From assembly GCA_035610835.1 (NCBI GenBank), contig CM069457.1, positions 36,358,553 to 36,422,552 on the forward strand: a stretch of DNA of 64,000 bases, read 5' to 3'. Position 1 is the stretch's first letter. Each line of letters starts with the position of its first letter. The notes beneath the pieces were generated by a model. It ran no database searches. It saw nothing but the letters and a program-made list of their open reading frames with translations, and was not told the DNA's origin. Made by a program: the position numbers and the translations under genes. This document shows positions 45,535 to 57,625 of the stretch, piece after piece. Source of the DNA: Ophiura sarsii. Lineage: Eukaryota > Echinodermata > Ophiuroidea > Amphilepidida > Ophiuridae.

Positions 45535-46160
45535 GTATTTTCATGAATATGCTAATTTGAAAAATCCAATATATTCATGAATATTCAAATTTATATTTGC
45601 ATAATCCATATTGGATTATTCACATTTACATTGGCTTAATCCGGAGTATTCAAATTCATAATTGTGAATATTCATATCCGTATTATTTGCATAATTCAAA
45701 TATTGATTATTCAAATTTGTATAGATCATAAATATTCAAATTCATATTAGCATATTATTAGCATTATCATGAATATTTCATATTCATGCATAATCACAGT
45801 ATTATTCAAATTTATATTGGATTATTAATATTAGCATATCAAAATTCATGAATATTCATAATTAGCCTAATCCGTTTTAGTCAAATTCATATTGGAATAA
45901 TCATGAACATTCAAATTTATATTATTATAATCCTGAATATTCAAATCTATATAATCCGAATTATTCAAATACTTGATCTTGATTCCAAAATCTGATGATT
46001 CCAAAATCTGATGATTCCAATCTGGATTATCAAATATATTGGCATAATCCGTAGTTTGCCAATTTATATTTGCATATTCCCGGTTATTTAAATTTGTATA
46101 ATCTGGATTATGCATAATCCAAATTTTGATTATTCCAATATGCATTCTGATGAATAATGA
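45535..46160. repeat. AT-rich ~30-bp repeat field, right flank of the core
   Basis: Same theme as 42840-43545 (tcatgaatattcaaatttat, atttgcataatcc), so the core is symmetric. A doubled caaaatctgatgattc lies at 45985-46020. Confidence 0.82.
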
Positions 46161-47545
46161 AAATGCTGTATACGCTTAATAAAAAGACACACACAAGTGA
46201 TTCATGCTTTTAATGCTAATAAAACAAAAATCTGGATTATGGTTGTAAAATCTCAATAATATTTGGTTAATTACTGTTTACATTGATATCATTTTAATCG
46301 AACATTTCATTACAAATACTTTTGAATCGTATCCATCTTCGATTAAAAGTAGTCCGATTAAAAGTAGTTCTCAATTTTTTTCCTTTCTTTTACAATTTCT
46401 AGAAATTATCTACTACCCTTCAGTGGCAGAGTTCAGGCATCAGAGGCATGTATGATGACCAAGCTCTGCATACATTTTTACCCTATAAATGATAGTGCAA
46501 CCCAAATCTGTTAGTAGTGAATGAAGGGTTAAGGGTAGCGATAATTTCTAGTACATTATTTAGGCCTATGTTGCCTGATAACGCATTGATCGAAAACTTG
46601 GATTAAGAATTAATTTTTGTTTGAGGACATCTTAAACGATTAAACGTTTCTGAATACGAATCACGAGCGCGTTTCGAAAATTAGATATAGACTAATGCCA
46701 AATCAGCGAGGAATTTGATTAGCATTTGAAACGCGTGCATAGAAATAATACGCCTCTTTGAGTGGTAATTTAAAAGGTTTGGTACATTTACCGATGCTCA
46801 AACATTGTGGGGCACCCAGTTGCCACCAATTCTACCATTTGAAAATGATACGCGTTGCTTAATGTTCTTAATATTCAAAGCAGTCAGTCGGTATTATGTT
46901 TGATCTTCACATGCCATCCCACGTCAAAATGCCCAGCATCCAATCTAGCAAACGTGATTGATCGAATACTGAAAGGAAAGAACCAGAAATAAAAAAACGT
47001 GAGGAAATAAATAAATCACATTTATGCAATTAGGGGGAATATTAATGGCATTATCATTACAGAACACGTTTTAGCGTACGGTACAGGTATTCTTAGCATG
47101 CTTAGATGGTTGTTTCATCAATCGAGCACTTTTGTCAAATCTACCATTATAAAATGTATTTATTTTATTAATCAATGACTTAGTTTTACATCATGTCTCT
47201 AACCGAAGAGTAGATGCTGCAAATTACTTTTTATTCCCTAGTACAAAATAAATAATAATTGGTTAGGCCCAAAAAAAACGTTCGACTCAGAAACATTTTG
47301 CAAAAAAAGCTAAGTGCTGTGCAATTTTTTCAATATTTAGTTAGAGAATTGACTATGAAGTATGCGATTTTATTTTGATTTTTTTATCGGCAATGTTTGA
47401 TTTGACCGGCTTCCAAATTATGCATACCGGTACCACTTTCGTGTTGATTCGAGCTTTAGGGGAATATGGGGCAACTGAAGGATTTTGTAATTGTATGGGC
47501 ATACTGCTTTCTTTTGAACAATACGACTTTTGTTGATACTTGACA

Positions 47546-48186
47546 TACACCTAGCACATAAAGTCCCTGCTCAGGTGCTTTGAGGTTGACTAATTCAAAA
47601 TATATAATAGGTACCAAAAATCTGAGATATACATTAAATGAGCAAATTTCTTCTCCGTAGTTTGATACCTCATTCAACAAAATCGAATGGATACTTTTAA
47701 AGTTATGTCGATTTCAATGACCGCGTATGCAACAGAGAAAGTGGCACTAGGTATAGGAATCATTGATTTGTGTGTGATAACTGTGTGCTATCTGAACGTG
47801 ACAGATGAATGGGTCTTTAGTGATAACCGCAACGTGCGGGACAAAGGATGTATCTGGCTGTAAAGAATACAAGTCATAGCTGATAAGCTGTGAGTTTTTC
47901 AGTGCGTAAATCCATAGACGGGTAAAACATTGATTTTTACCGTCTATGGTAAATCACACACAAATCAATGATTTCCTATACCTAGTGCCACTTTTCTGTT
48001 GCATTTGTTGCCATTGAAATCGACATAACTTTAAAAGTATCCATTCGATTTTGTTAAATGAGGTATCAAACTGCGGAGAAGAAATTTGCTCATTTAATGT
48101 ATATCTCAGATTTTTGGTACCGATTATATATTTTGAATTAGTCAACCTCAAAGCACCTGAGCAGGGACTTTATGTGTTAGGTGTAT
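47546..48186. mobile_element. Foldback element with ~230-bp inverted ends
   Basis: atacacctagcacataaagt...ctcaggtgctttgagg and its inverse at 48150-48186. The arms run through gatacctcattcaacaaaat and tatacctagtgcc. A second hairpin, catagacgg..aaaaatca / accgtctatgg, lies at 47910-47950. A half copy recurs at 61484-61730. It is nested inside 47459-50004. Confidence 0.83.
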
Positions 48187-49098
48187 ATATATCTTTACCT
48201 TCTACAATCCAAAACATTTGGAACTTTAGGGTATTTACACATGTGATTTTTCTCCATATCTTTGAAGCTAACTCCTTGAGTGACTGATTGAAAATTCACA
48301 GATAGTATGGGCGATATAAGAAGATGGGTTTAGATCATGTTTAATGTACTTTATATAATTGACAGATATGCAACAGTAAATATATACATGCAGTACAGTC
48401 GTCTTAAGATACTAGGTGCATATTGCATTTGATGGGTGCTATATTGTAGTGTGCTTAGGGACATTCCGAAATATGATTAAAACCATAGGTTGTGGTTGAA
48501 ATGACCGTAAAATGGCGCATATTGCTAATTTGGGACACACCGTAATATTTGCGAATTCAAAGATAGGCCTACTCACTGGCTACAGAAATCTGTGTAATGG
48601 CTAAAAACAAAAATGCAGTTTTGCCTTTTTTCTGAAATGTATTGGAGTTATTGATTATTATGACAAATGGTGGTATGTTTTAAAACATTTTGGCGTAAAA
48701 TGTATTACGTCACAGGCGTGTTTTAATAACGTTTCATCTCGACAAAGTACTACGTCATTTGTTGGGGTAAGTGGTCCGAAGGGGTGTGGGGCAACTGGAC
48801 CGCCTGCAAAAACTTAATCAAAATTGTAAAATTCATTTTGAAAATGAGTTGTTAGTGTCAATAAAACATGACTCGGTATTGAAATGTGAATAGAATATGA
48901 AATAATTCACATTCTTTCAAGTTCTTAGACATTTTGGGGCATTTCGGGTCTAATACCACTATTTCTGATATTGAAGGATTACAATATGACATGAAATTGG
49001 TTTAGAATGGTTTAAAACCTCGGTATTGTGAATTACATCTTTATTATATTTTGAATGGTGTCTGTAAAGGTATTTGCTATGACGAAGTATCATGATTT

Positions 49099-49352
49099 GT
49101 GACGCGATCAAGAGGAATGAGTCGGATGTCGGGGAATCCCAAATTGAGATATGGCCAATTCAAAATGGCGGCGTACATACGTTTTGATGGAAATTCATGT
49201 ATACAATTTGACATAACTTTGGAATGGCAAAACGTCGTATCGACATGGGGTTTTCAGTTTCTGAAAGCTTATAGGTGTCTTCTTTAAAACTGTATTAAAA
49301 ACTCATTTTCGACCAGGGTAGACATCCGACTCATTCCTCTTGATCGCGTCAC
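49099..49352. mobile_element. 254-bp MITE with perfect 32-bp inverted ends
   Basis: gtgacgcgatcaagaggaat + gagtcggatgtc (49099-49130) is an exact inverse of 49321-49352. attt lies directly outside both ends. The interior is unique. Perfect ends suggest recent activity. A 62-codon frame spans it but is non-coding in appearance. Confidence 0.88.
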
Positions 49353-50325
49353 ATTTATGTATTTTATCCACTGCTTTTTGTGTATATTAACCGTTGGGTC
49401 ATCATTGTCATATTGACTAACTTCCCTTCCCCTGTAACATGAAAAGCTGGCTAAATATCAAGATGGTTTATTATAAGTACTAAATGATGATTATATGAAG
49501 TAAATAAAATCATTAAAGAAAGGGGTATATATAGACAAATGTATGGGGCGTCTGAATATCACAACATGTAACCATTTAACTAGGTTCATACCGTTTTATC
49601 TAATAAACGTGCAGTCGAAAATTGCGCTTGCTTTGTACACCATTAGTATTACTGCTTTTTACACGTTAACCACGAAAACTGTATAAAACATGGGTTTCAT
49701 AGACCTGTATCATTTTTACACTTTAAATAATATGGAAATGAGTTTGTAAAGAAAATACTGCTTAGTTACCGTGTTGTCAATCAATGATTTCTGTGTATTC
49801 TAACCGTTGGAAGATATAGGACCAGTTGCCCCAACGATGGGGTAATTGGCCTTTTGTTTGGATATTTTTAAACATTGATTATATGTTATATGTAAACAGT
49901 TACATGGGTGATATTTTCATAGCAATTCCATAAATATTTACACGAGCTTTAAGCTTTTATATCATGAAATATGCTTAACCGGTTCAGTTGCCCCATCCTC
50001 CCCCTATAGCAAAAAACAAATAAAAAACCATCGCCGCCGCCGCGTAGAGCTACGCGCTGAAGCCTATAGGAAATTTTCACATGCCATGCCAATGCGATCG
50101 GGTTTCTGAGATAAACCTTTTTGGCCTTAGCAAAACCAATAGAGTTGTGAATATTGTGGATTCATTGCAATATAAATGCGTATGTGTTGTTTCGAGATAA
50201 ATTGGAAATATCAATGCACACGCGCTGGTGTCGATTAGTGAAAAATGGCACGACCTTGTAGGGGGTGCTAATATTGTGAGCATATCAACATTTCCGCAAG
50301 TGCAATGATTTTTTTATTCATTGGT

Positions 50326-52845
50326 TTTTATGTCAAATATACTTGAAATGAGCTAATGTTGTCCGAAATTAAGCATTTCAGATCAATTTTAAGCTAACAT
50401 CATTTTGGGGTACAAAACTGGGTGGCGTTGATCACTGGATTGTAAGGACCATGTAAGGTGGGGTGGGGTGGGGGGGGGGGGGGGGGGGGGGCGGCGTCAC
50501 CACTTAAGGTTTTTAAAAAAAGTATACGGTTGATTTAATAGGGCAACTGATATTGCCGAATACAAAAAGGGCATAATGGAGACGATAATTTGATATTTTC
50601 AAAACTTAATACATCAATTATTATATTTTTCTGCGTGATACTCATAACCTACCTCTACCGTTGGTTTTGGTCTCTAACACCTTTGCCGGGGTGACATGGG
50701 TGCGCATGTTCATGGTGCGTTATTGTCGGATAATGTACAGCTTTGTTAATGTCTTCTTGTACGGATGAGGAGTAGGTTCTTAGTTGATGCGACCATGGGA
50801 TCAAACCTTTCAGTTAGAGCAGTTGTTGTTGGTTGGTATGTGTGAAGAAACAACTTACTGTAGTATATGTTTTCGTCATTACCATTCATTCTGTAAATAA
50901 AGGATTTTAATAAGGTTTCAATCGCATTTGTACCAACCAACATAGAATTTATATAAAAGCCATCGACTTTAACAAAACTGAAATGTATTGCATGACGCTC
51001 TTTAGATGCATGCTACCAGCTAATATAATAGATAAAAACAAAAGTGACACACAATTGAAATTGCACTCCTACTTTCCATACTCATATTTATTTTGTCGAC
51101 CTATTATAAACGCCCAGATGGGAAGAACATTTACAACAAATGTTCTAAGTAAGATGTCACATCATTTGATATTTGCATTTATATATTTTGAACGATGTGT
51201 CGACCCATCCCTCAAAATATATTATAATGTTGATATCTTTTGATGAGATATCATAATCAGAACATTAAAGTGTGAATGTTCTCCCAATTTGCGCGTTTAT
51301 AATGAGTCGTCAAAATTAAATACATTATTTGAGCTCTTTATGGATTCCGTTATTTCCCGCGAACTTTGCATATCGCCGGGGGAAAGTTTATTATGATGGT
51401 TTTTTTCTCCTCAAAATCGTGTCTCACAGATCAACTTGAGCTACATGTACAGCGCCAAATTGTAAAAACAATACGATACAATAACAGAAACAAAATATAC
51501 TTAGCTTGTCAAGTTGCAGGTCCATGTTCGGAAGTTCAGATTCTGCTGATGGTGCCATATTGTGTGGTTGTGCTTTTTACAATTTAGGTGAAGTCTCGCC
51601 GGGCCATGACAGGATAGAGACCATAGCAGATTTGTTGGTTGGTAAATCTCCAACTAGCATAGCAAGTGTTCAAGGGTTTTTTGACATACCACAAGGGTTT
51701 ACTTAGGGACAATGATAAGAATTCTGTAGGCAGCCATTACTTTTGTTGGGCAAAAATGTCTGCGGATTTGCTGCGATTCATAGTTTGTTCTAAGTGACGG
51801 CCCGCTGCACTGCCAAATTGATGACCCGTCGGTTTCGCTCACTAGAAGTGTTCATTATCTGCTTATCTCCATCTGAAAAAAAAAATCATATCATTCGACA
51901 TTGGTTACTTTACAGGGCGAGTGTCAAAATCAGGAAAAATACTTCTTGTCTAAAATTGGTCCATTTCCTCATTGATCATAAAAGTGGACACACTTCTTTA
52001 TTAGTAATGAAGTATTCAAAACAATGCCTAATTGCGCGCCATAATTACAACATATTTACCAAAAAGCGCGTTAGTTATTCAAAGTGTACCACTGATATAT
52101 ACATGAATGAAGCGAAGTTGTTGGATGTTACCACTACTGAGTATAGTGATTCACACAACAACGTATGTATAGGCTGTCCCAAAATGATTAGTACCCATCG
52201 ATGCCCAAAGTTCAAGAAACGTTGTCATCATCAAAATCGATGGGATTAGGTCCGTTGTGTTTACATCATCTTCGTCATACTGTACTATTTCATTAGAATT
52301 TTAGATCATGAATATCAGATTTATCAAACTCAAGATACACTCCGTTATGTAAAACATGGTGATTTCACCTTTTCGGCAAAGTGCTAAAAAATGTGTGTGC
52401 TATTACAGCTTGTTTGAGAGAAACGTGTGTATTCTCATAATCTCTTGTCTACTCAATATAATCTTGTGTGTCTCTCTGTTGTAACTGTTATTAGTTATGG
52501 GTGTTCAAATCATTAATAATTCTTCTCCTTAATTCAATTACCGTGTGAAAGAAGTTTGTCACGCTTGAGTGACCCCACGCATTGTTTTATTTGACAAGTG
52601 TTTAGGGACTTCTAAATGAAGTAGTATTTGGTGAAACACCAGTTGCTTAGATTTCATTTTCACATTGGGGAATGAATTTCGTGAGATTAAACACTAAGGA
52701 ACTATATCATTTGTTTGGGGACCAAATTGGGGAGGGGAGTGGGAGGGCGTTGATGAACTCTCACTGTGCAGTATGGACTGTGACGGGGGAGAGGGCGTGG
52801 TGCAACCACTTCTTAAGGTTTGTAAAAATAGGCTATTATAATGAT
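50326..52845 (-). repeat. Outer unit, tandem copy 1
   Basis: Starts at the ttatgtcaaatatacttgaa motif and runs about 2.52 kb to the next occurrence at 52855. Includes a poly-G tract (50466-50492) and the block tgacccgtcggtttcgctca. Confidence 0.85.
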
Positions 52846-54914
52846 TTTTTTATGTCAAATATACTTGAAATGAGCTAATGTTGTCCGAAATTAAACATTT
52901 CAGATCAATTTTAAGCTAACAGCATGTTGGGGTAAAAAACTGGGTGGCGTTGATCACTGGATTGTAAGGACCATGACGGGGGTGGGGTGGGGGGGGGGGG
53001 GGGGGGGCGGCGCCACCACTTAAGGTTTTTAAAAAAGTATACGGTTGATTTAATAGGGCAACTGATATTGCCGAATACAAAAAGCACATAATGGAGACGA
53101 TAATTTGATATTTCCGAAACTAAATACATCATTAATTGTAATTTTTCTGCGTGATACTCATTACCTACCTCTAACGTTAGTTTTGGTCTCTAACATCTTT
53201 GCAGGGGTGACATGGGTGTGCATGTTCATGGTGCGTTATTGTCGGATAATGTACAGCTTTGTTCTTGTCTTCTTGTACGGATGAGGAGTAGGTTCTTAGT
53301 TGATGCGACCATGGATCAAACCTTTCAGTTAGAGCAGTTGTTGTTGGTTGGTATTTGTGAAGAAACAAATTACTGTAGTATATGTTTTCTTCATTACCAT
53401 TCATTCTGTAAATAAAGGATTTGAATAGGGTTTCAATCGCATTTGTACCAACCAACATAGAATTTATATAAAAGCCATCGACTATAACAAAACTGAAATG
53501 TATTGCATGACGCTCTTTAGATGCATGATAAATAGATAAAAAAATAAAAAGTGACACACAATTGAAATTGCACTCCTACTTTCCATACTCATATTTATTT
53601 TGTCGACCTATTACAAACGCCCAGATGGGAAGAACATTTACAAAAAATGTTCTAAGTAAGATGTCACATCATCGGATATTTGCATTTATATATTTTGAAC
53701 GATGTGTCGACCCATCCTCAAAATATATAATGTTGATATCTTTTGATGAGATATCATAATCAGAATATTAATGTGTGAATGTTCTCCCCATTTGCGCGTT
53801 TATAATGAGTCGTCAAAATTAAATACATTGTTTGAGCTCTTTTTTGGATTTCGTTATTTCCCGCGAACTTTGCATATCGCCGGGGGAAAGTTTATTATGA
53901 TGTTTTTTTTCTCAAAATCGTGTCTCACATATCAACTTGAGCTACATGTACAGCGCCAAATTGTAAAAACAATACGATACAATAACAGAAACAAATCTAC
54001 TTAGCTTGTCAAGTTGCAGGTCCATGTTCGGAAGTTCAGATTCTGCTGATGGTGCCATATTGTGTGGTTGTGCTTTTTACAATTTAGGTGAAGTCTCGCC
54101 GGGCCATGACAGGATAGAGACCATAGCAGATTTGTTGGTTGGTCAATCTCCAACTATATAGCATCGCAAGTGTTCAAGGGTTTTTTGACATACCCACAAG
54201 GGTTTATCCAGGGACAATGATAAGAATTCTGTAGGCAGCCATTATTTTTGTTGGGCAAGAATGTCTGCGGATTATTTGCTGCGATTCATAGTTTGTTCTA
54301 AGTGACGGCCCGCTGCACTGCCAAATTGATGACCCGTCGGTTTCGCTCACTAGAAGTGTTCATTATCTGCTTATCTCCATCTGAAAAAAAAATCATATCA
54401 TTCGACATTGGTTACTTTACAGGGGCGAGTGTCAAAATCAGGAAAAATACTTCTTGTCTAAATTGGTCCATTTCCTCATTGATCATAAAAGTGGACACAC
54501 TTCTTTATACTTAATGAAGTATTCAAAACAATGCCTAATTGCGCGCCATAATTACAACATATTTACCAAAAAGCGCGTTAGTTATTCAAAGTGTACCACT
54601 GATATATACATGAATGAAGCGAAGTTGTTGGATGTTACCACTACTGAGTATAGTGATTCACACAACAACGTATGTACAGGCTGTCCCAAAATGATTAGTA
54701 CCCATCGATGCTCAAAGTTCAAGAAACGTTGTCATCATCAAAATCGATGGGATTAGGTCCGTTGTGTTTACATCCAGGGGCGTAACAGAGGTTGGTTGTC
54801 AGGGGGGGGCACAGCCAAAAAAATTCCTGGTTGGAATTTTTAGTAAAAGGTTGCCCCAAATTTTTTCCTAGTCAGTCACCTCGTGAATTTCACGTAAGTG
54901 GGTGGGTGGTGGGT

Positions 54915-54955
<41 letters not shown>

Positions 54956-55735
54956 AGGGTCACAAAATTTCGCACGGTCACAAAATTATGCAAGGTCAAA
55001 AATTTCGCACGGTCACAAAATTTCGCAGTATGTACTGCGAAATTTTCTTTCTTTCTTTCCCTTTCTTCTTTTCTTTCTTTCACCTCTTTTCTCCTTTTCC
55101 TTTTCCTTTTTCCTCCCTTTTACTTTCTCTCTCTCTTTTCTTTCCTTTTCCCCCTTCTTTTCCTCTTTTCCCTTCCCCCCATTTTTCCTGGTGAGTAGGT
55201 TTGAATTTCCTGCTGAGCACCTTCAGGGGGGCACTGTGCCCCCCCCTGCCCCCCCCGGCTGTTACGCCACTGTTTACATCATCTTCGTCATACTGTACTA
55301 TTTCATTAGAATTTTAGATCATGAATATCAGATTTATCAAACTCAAGATACACTCCATTATGTAAAACATGGTGATTTCACCTTTTCGGCAAAGTGCTAA
55401 AAAATGTGTGTGCTATTACAGCTTGTTTGAAAGAAACGTGTGTATTCTCATAATCTCTTGTCTACTCAATATAATCTTGTGTGTCCTTCTGTTGTAACTG
55501 TTATTAGTTATGGGTGTTCAAATCATTAATAATTCTTCTCCTTAATTCAATTAACGTGTAAAAGAAGTTTGTCACACTTGAGTGACCCCATGCATTGTTT
55601 TATTTGACAAGTGTTTAGGGACTTCTAAATGAAGTAGTATTTGGTGAATCACCAGTTGCTTAGATTTCATTTTCACATTGGGGAATGGATTTCGTGAGAT
55701 TAAACACTAAGGAACTATATCATTTTTACCAAGTT
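52846..55735 (-). repeat. Outer unit, tandem copy 2 (with a hAT-like insertion)
   Basis: Very close to copy 1 throughout (a few percent difference by eye), including its G tract (52990-53007). It differs mainly by the 498-bp insertion at 54775-55272. The duplication is much younger than the arm pair. Confidence 0.88.
54775..55272. mobile_element. hAT-like MITE (498 bp) with 8-bp target duplication
   Basis: caggggcgtaacag at the left and ctgttacgccactg at the right are inverse with one change. tttacatc is duplicated (54767-54774, 55273-55280). Copy 1 reads gtgtttacatcatcttcg at 52257 with one tttacatc, the exact empty site. The interior holds a ~47-base G tract (54907-54953), repeats of aaaatttcgcacggtcac and a 150-base pyrimidine tract (55040-55190). 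Eight-base duplication with CAGNGGCG ends is characteristic of hAT. Confidence 0.93.
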
Positions 55736-56200
55736 TGTATGAAATTGCATCCCCAATATGAAAAAGAAGTCTAAGCCACTGCTAATTACCAATGCCTACG
55801 TCTTTACCTGTTTAAATGTCCCTCAAGTTTAGCCTCAAAACTAGCTCATTATAGAAACAAAGCTTGGGGTCGCTCATGCGTGACGATCCATTTTTATTCT
55901 TCAAATTTAATCAAAATTAAGAAGTATTAATGGTTTGAACAACAATATGTTACAACAGCAGTTTAAAATAGAAAGGAATCAAAGATATTAGCAGACAAGA
56001 GATTAAGAAAATGTATTAGTTTCTTTCAAACGAGCTGTTTAAAAACACATTTTTTGCACTTTGCCAAAAAGGTGAAATCACCATGTCTTACACAATGGAG
56101 TGTAACTTCATTAAAATAAGTCCGATATTCATGATCTAAAATTCTAATGAAAGGGTACAGTATAGCAAATATAATAGAAAAACAACGGATCTAATCTCAT
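55715..56200 (+). repeat. Mirror copy of the outer-unit end, running into the assembly gap
   Basis: From about 55736 the sequence reads back as the inverse of 55300-55715 (gcatccccaatatgaaaaag, tgccaaaaaggtgaaatcac, attcatgatctaaaattcta). The match is moderately diverged and ends at the N run. Confidence 0.82.
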
Positions 56201-56300
56201 NNNNNNNNNNNNNNNNNNNNNNNNNNNNNNNNNNNNNNNNNNNNNNNNNNNNNNNNNNNNNNNNNNNNNNNNNNNNNNNNNNNNNNNNNNNNNNNNNNNN
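56201..56300. other. Assembly gap (100 N)
   Basis: Exactly 100 unknown bases, the usual placeholder for a gap of unknown size. It lies inside a mirrored repeat where assemblers commonly break. Confidence 0.99.
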
Positions 56301-56814
56301 CCACAAAACCTTGATTTTTTTTTATCTTGCTTGTTTTATACAAATATGGAATAAAATATTATATATACTCCCACCTTTTCACCGATTTCCATGCAGTCCA
56401 TACAGTCATATCATATGGAAATCACAATAGAAAAACTTCATGTTGGTGTACACAAAGGCATATGTGTTTGCAACAAAAACTTGAACATTTTGTTGCAAAC
56501 ACAACATTCCTTGATTAGGCAGTGTCACCTGCAGTAAAGGAAGTTTATTTCAACAACGATAGTCCAAGCATGGAAACCCATGCCAATTTGCCACAACCTC
56601 TATCCATGTTAGAGGTGAACATGGATATATTTGCAGATTTGCATGCAAAAAATAAAAAATAAAAAATAAAAAATAAATCATTTTTTCTATCGCAGATGTT
56701 AAAAAATATTTTGCCTGTGATGTCATAGATTTTATGAAGCAGGATATTAACAAAAATGTGTCACGGTCAAGTAGACCTGAATGAACATTTTCGTAATTCA
56801 CTCAACTTTAATAC
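56301..56814. other. Gene-free stretch
   Basis: Contains an (aaaaaat)n microsatellite at 56647-56677. No coding or element ends recognised. Confidence 0.4.
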
Positions 56815-57114
56815 GCCAAATAAAAAACAAGTTTGTCTCAGAGGAAACTGGAAAAATAAAAACCTATGCGAAATGCAGTGGGTGTTTTTTTCCTGGAAAA
56901 AAGCTATGCGAAATGTAGTACAAATATTCCTTTTTTCTTCATTTTATACAGGTCACTTTTTTTTGTGACCATGAATGACCTAAAAAATCAAAACTTTTTT
57001 GACTTTAAAAAAGTCTCACAAACCTAAAAAACTTTTTTTAAAAGTGATGACTTGAAATGCCAATTGAAAAACTTCTGCGTGTGGCTTTCTGAGACAAACC
57101 TTTTTTTTTTTGCC
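56815..57114. mobile_element. Diverged relative of the ggcc...gtctcag MITE family
   Basis: gccaaataaaaaacaagttt..gtctcagag at the left and ctgagacaaacc..ttttgcc at the right are inverse and share the gtctcag core with the copies at 2639, 8275, 40560 and 47266. Flanking duplication is not clear (ATAC / TTT). Confidence 0.55.
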
Positions 57115-57479
57115 TTTCATGCATGAGTATTTAAAGTTTAAAGTGGTCTACAAATTTTACAATCACAAGTTGAAAGAAATCAACTGTGAGTGCATTGGTT
57201 GTTTGGTCTGTTTTCATCATTGGTACTCTGGAGTTAAATAAGTATTGTAGTGAACTAGTTATGATTAGTCATTAATTTATCAGTCAATAATTGTATTCAT
57301 CTGATCTTCCTGTGTCCCGTCCTGTGTATACAAAATGAAAAACTTTATAAAGGTAACAATCGCCACTGCACATAATCAAATGAGCTTGAAGTTTTGATAG
57401 AAATGTGAATAGTAATCAATGATGCTTGTTTTTAAATGCCCATGAAGTTGGCAAGATATCAAAGGCTGGAGATTTTAGA

Positions 57480-57625
57480 TTTGTCCTGTTTGACCACAAA
57501 TGAAACCATATGACCCCCCCCCCCCCCCTTCCGATAATCTAAAATCATATGACCCCCCCCCCCTTTTTGCTTGACCAAAACCATGTGACCCCCCCCCCCC
57601 CCCCCCCCCCTCTTTTCTCCCGGCC
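57480..57625 (-). repeat. Short tandem of 'catatgac' plus poly-C tracts
   Basis: Three units, each (a/c)catatgac or catgtgac followed by 12-21 C, at 57506, 57547 and 57583. Minus-strand frames here encode only glycine-rich runs (GGGGGHMV). Confidence 0.7.

Larger units (their letters stand above)
47459..50004. mobile_element. TA-flanked 'gggg..tggggcaactg' element nested in the Harbinger-like copy
   Basis: ggggaatatggggcaactg at the left and cagttgccccatcctcccc at the right are inverse, with TA outside each. The left-arm copy of the host element lacks it. ggggcaactgg also recurs at 48788 and inverted at 49823, possible subterminal sites. No transposase frame is seen in 2.5 kb. Confidence 0.72.
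47266..50126. mobile_element. PIF/Harbinger-like element, right-arm copy (2.86 kb) carrying nested insertions
   Basis: TTA at 47263-47265 and 50127-50129. The ends mirror the left-arm copy: ggcccaaaaaaaacgttcga, agctaagtgctgtgca at one side and gcgtagagctacgcgctgaa, ccaatgcgatcgggtttctg at the other. Almost all of its extra length is the element at 47459-50004. Confidence 0.8.
46479..52250 (-). repeat. Right arm of the large mirrored structure
   Basis: Inverse of 37604-42800 (pairs listed there). It is longer because of a 2.9-kb Harbinger-like element with nested insertions (47266-50126). From about 50326 the arm is duplicated in tandem (see 52846-55735). The frame 51794-52249 (151 codons) is partly repeated in the duplicate but shifted by indels there, arguing against coding. 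Confidence 0.85.

Noticed and set aside
51794..52249. 151-codon frame as a gene
   Set aside because: Its tandem copy (54302-54756) is split by small indels into two frames, and the older mirror arm does not preserve it, so there is no sign of coding constraint.
54792..55400. 202-codon frame
   Set aside because: It runs through the hAT-like MITE, its G tract and its pyrimidine tract, and crosses the insertion boundary.
46479..55735. Pure assembly artefact (haplotype duplication)
   Set aside because: The arms differ by many substitutions and by element insertions with target duplications, and the tandem units differ from each other by far less; one artefact would not give two layers of divergence. 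The N gap means local misassembly near 56.2 kb is still possible.
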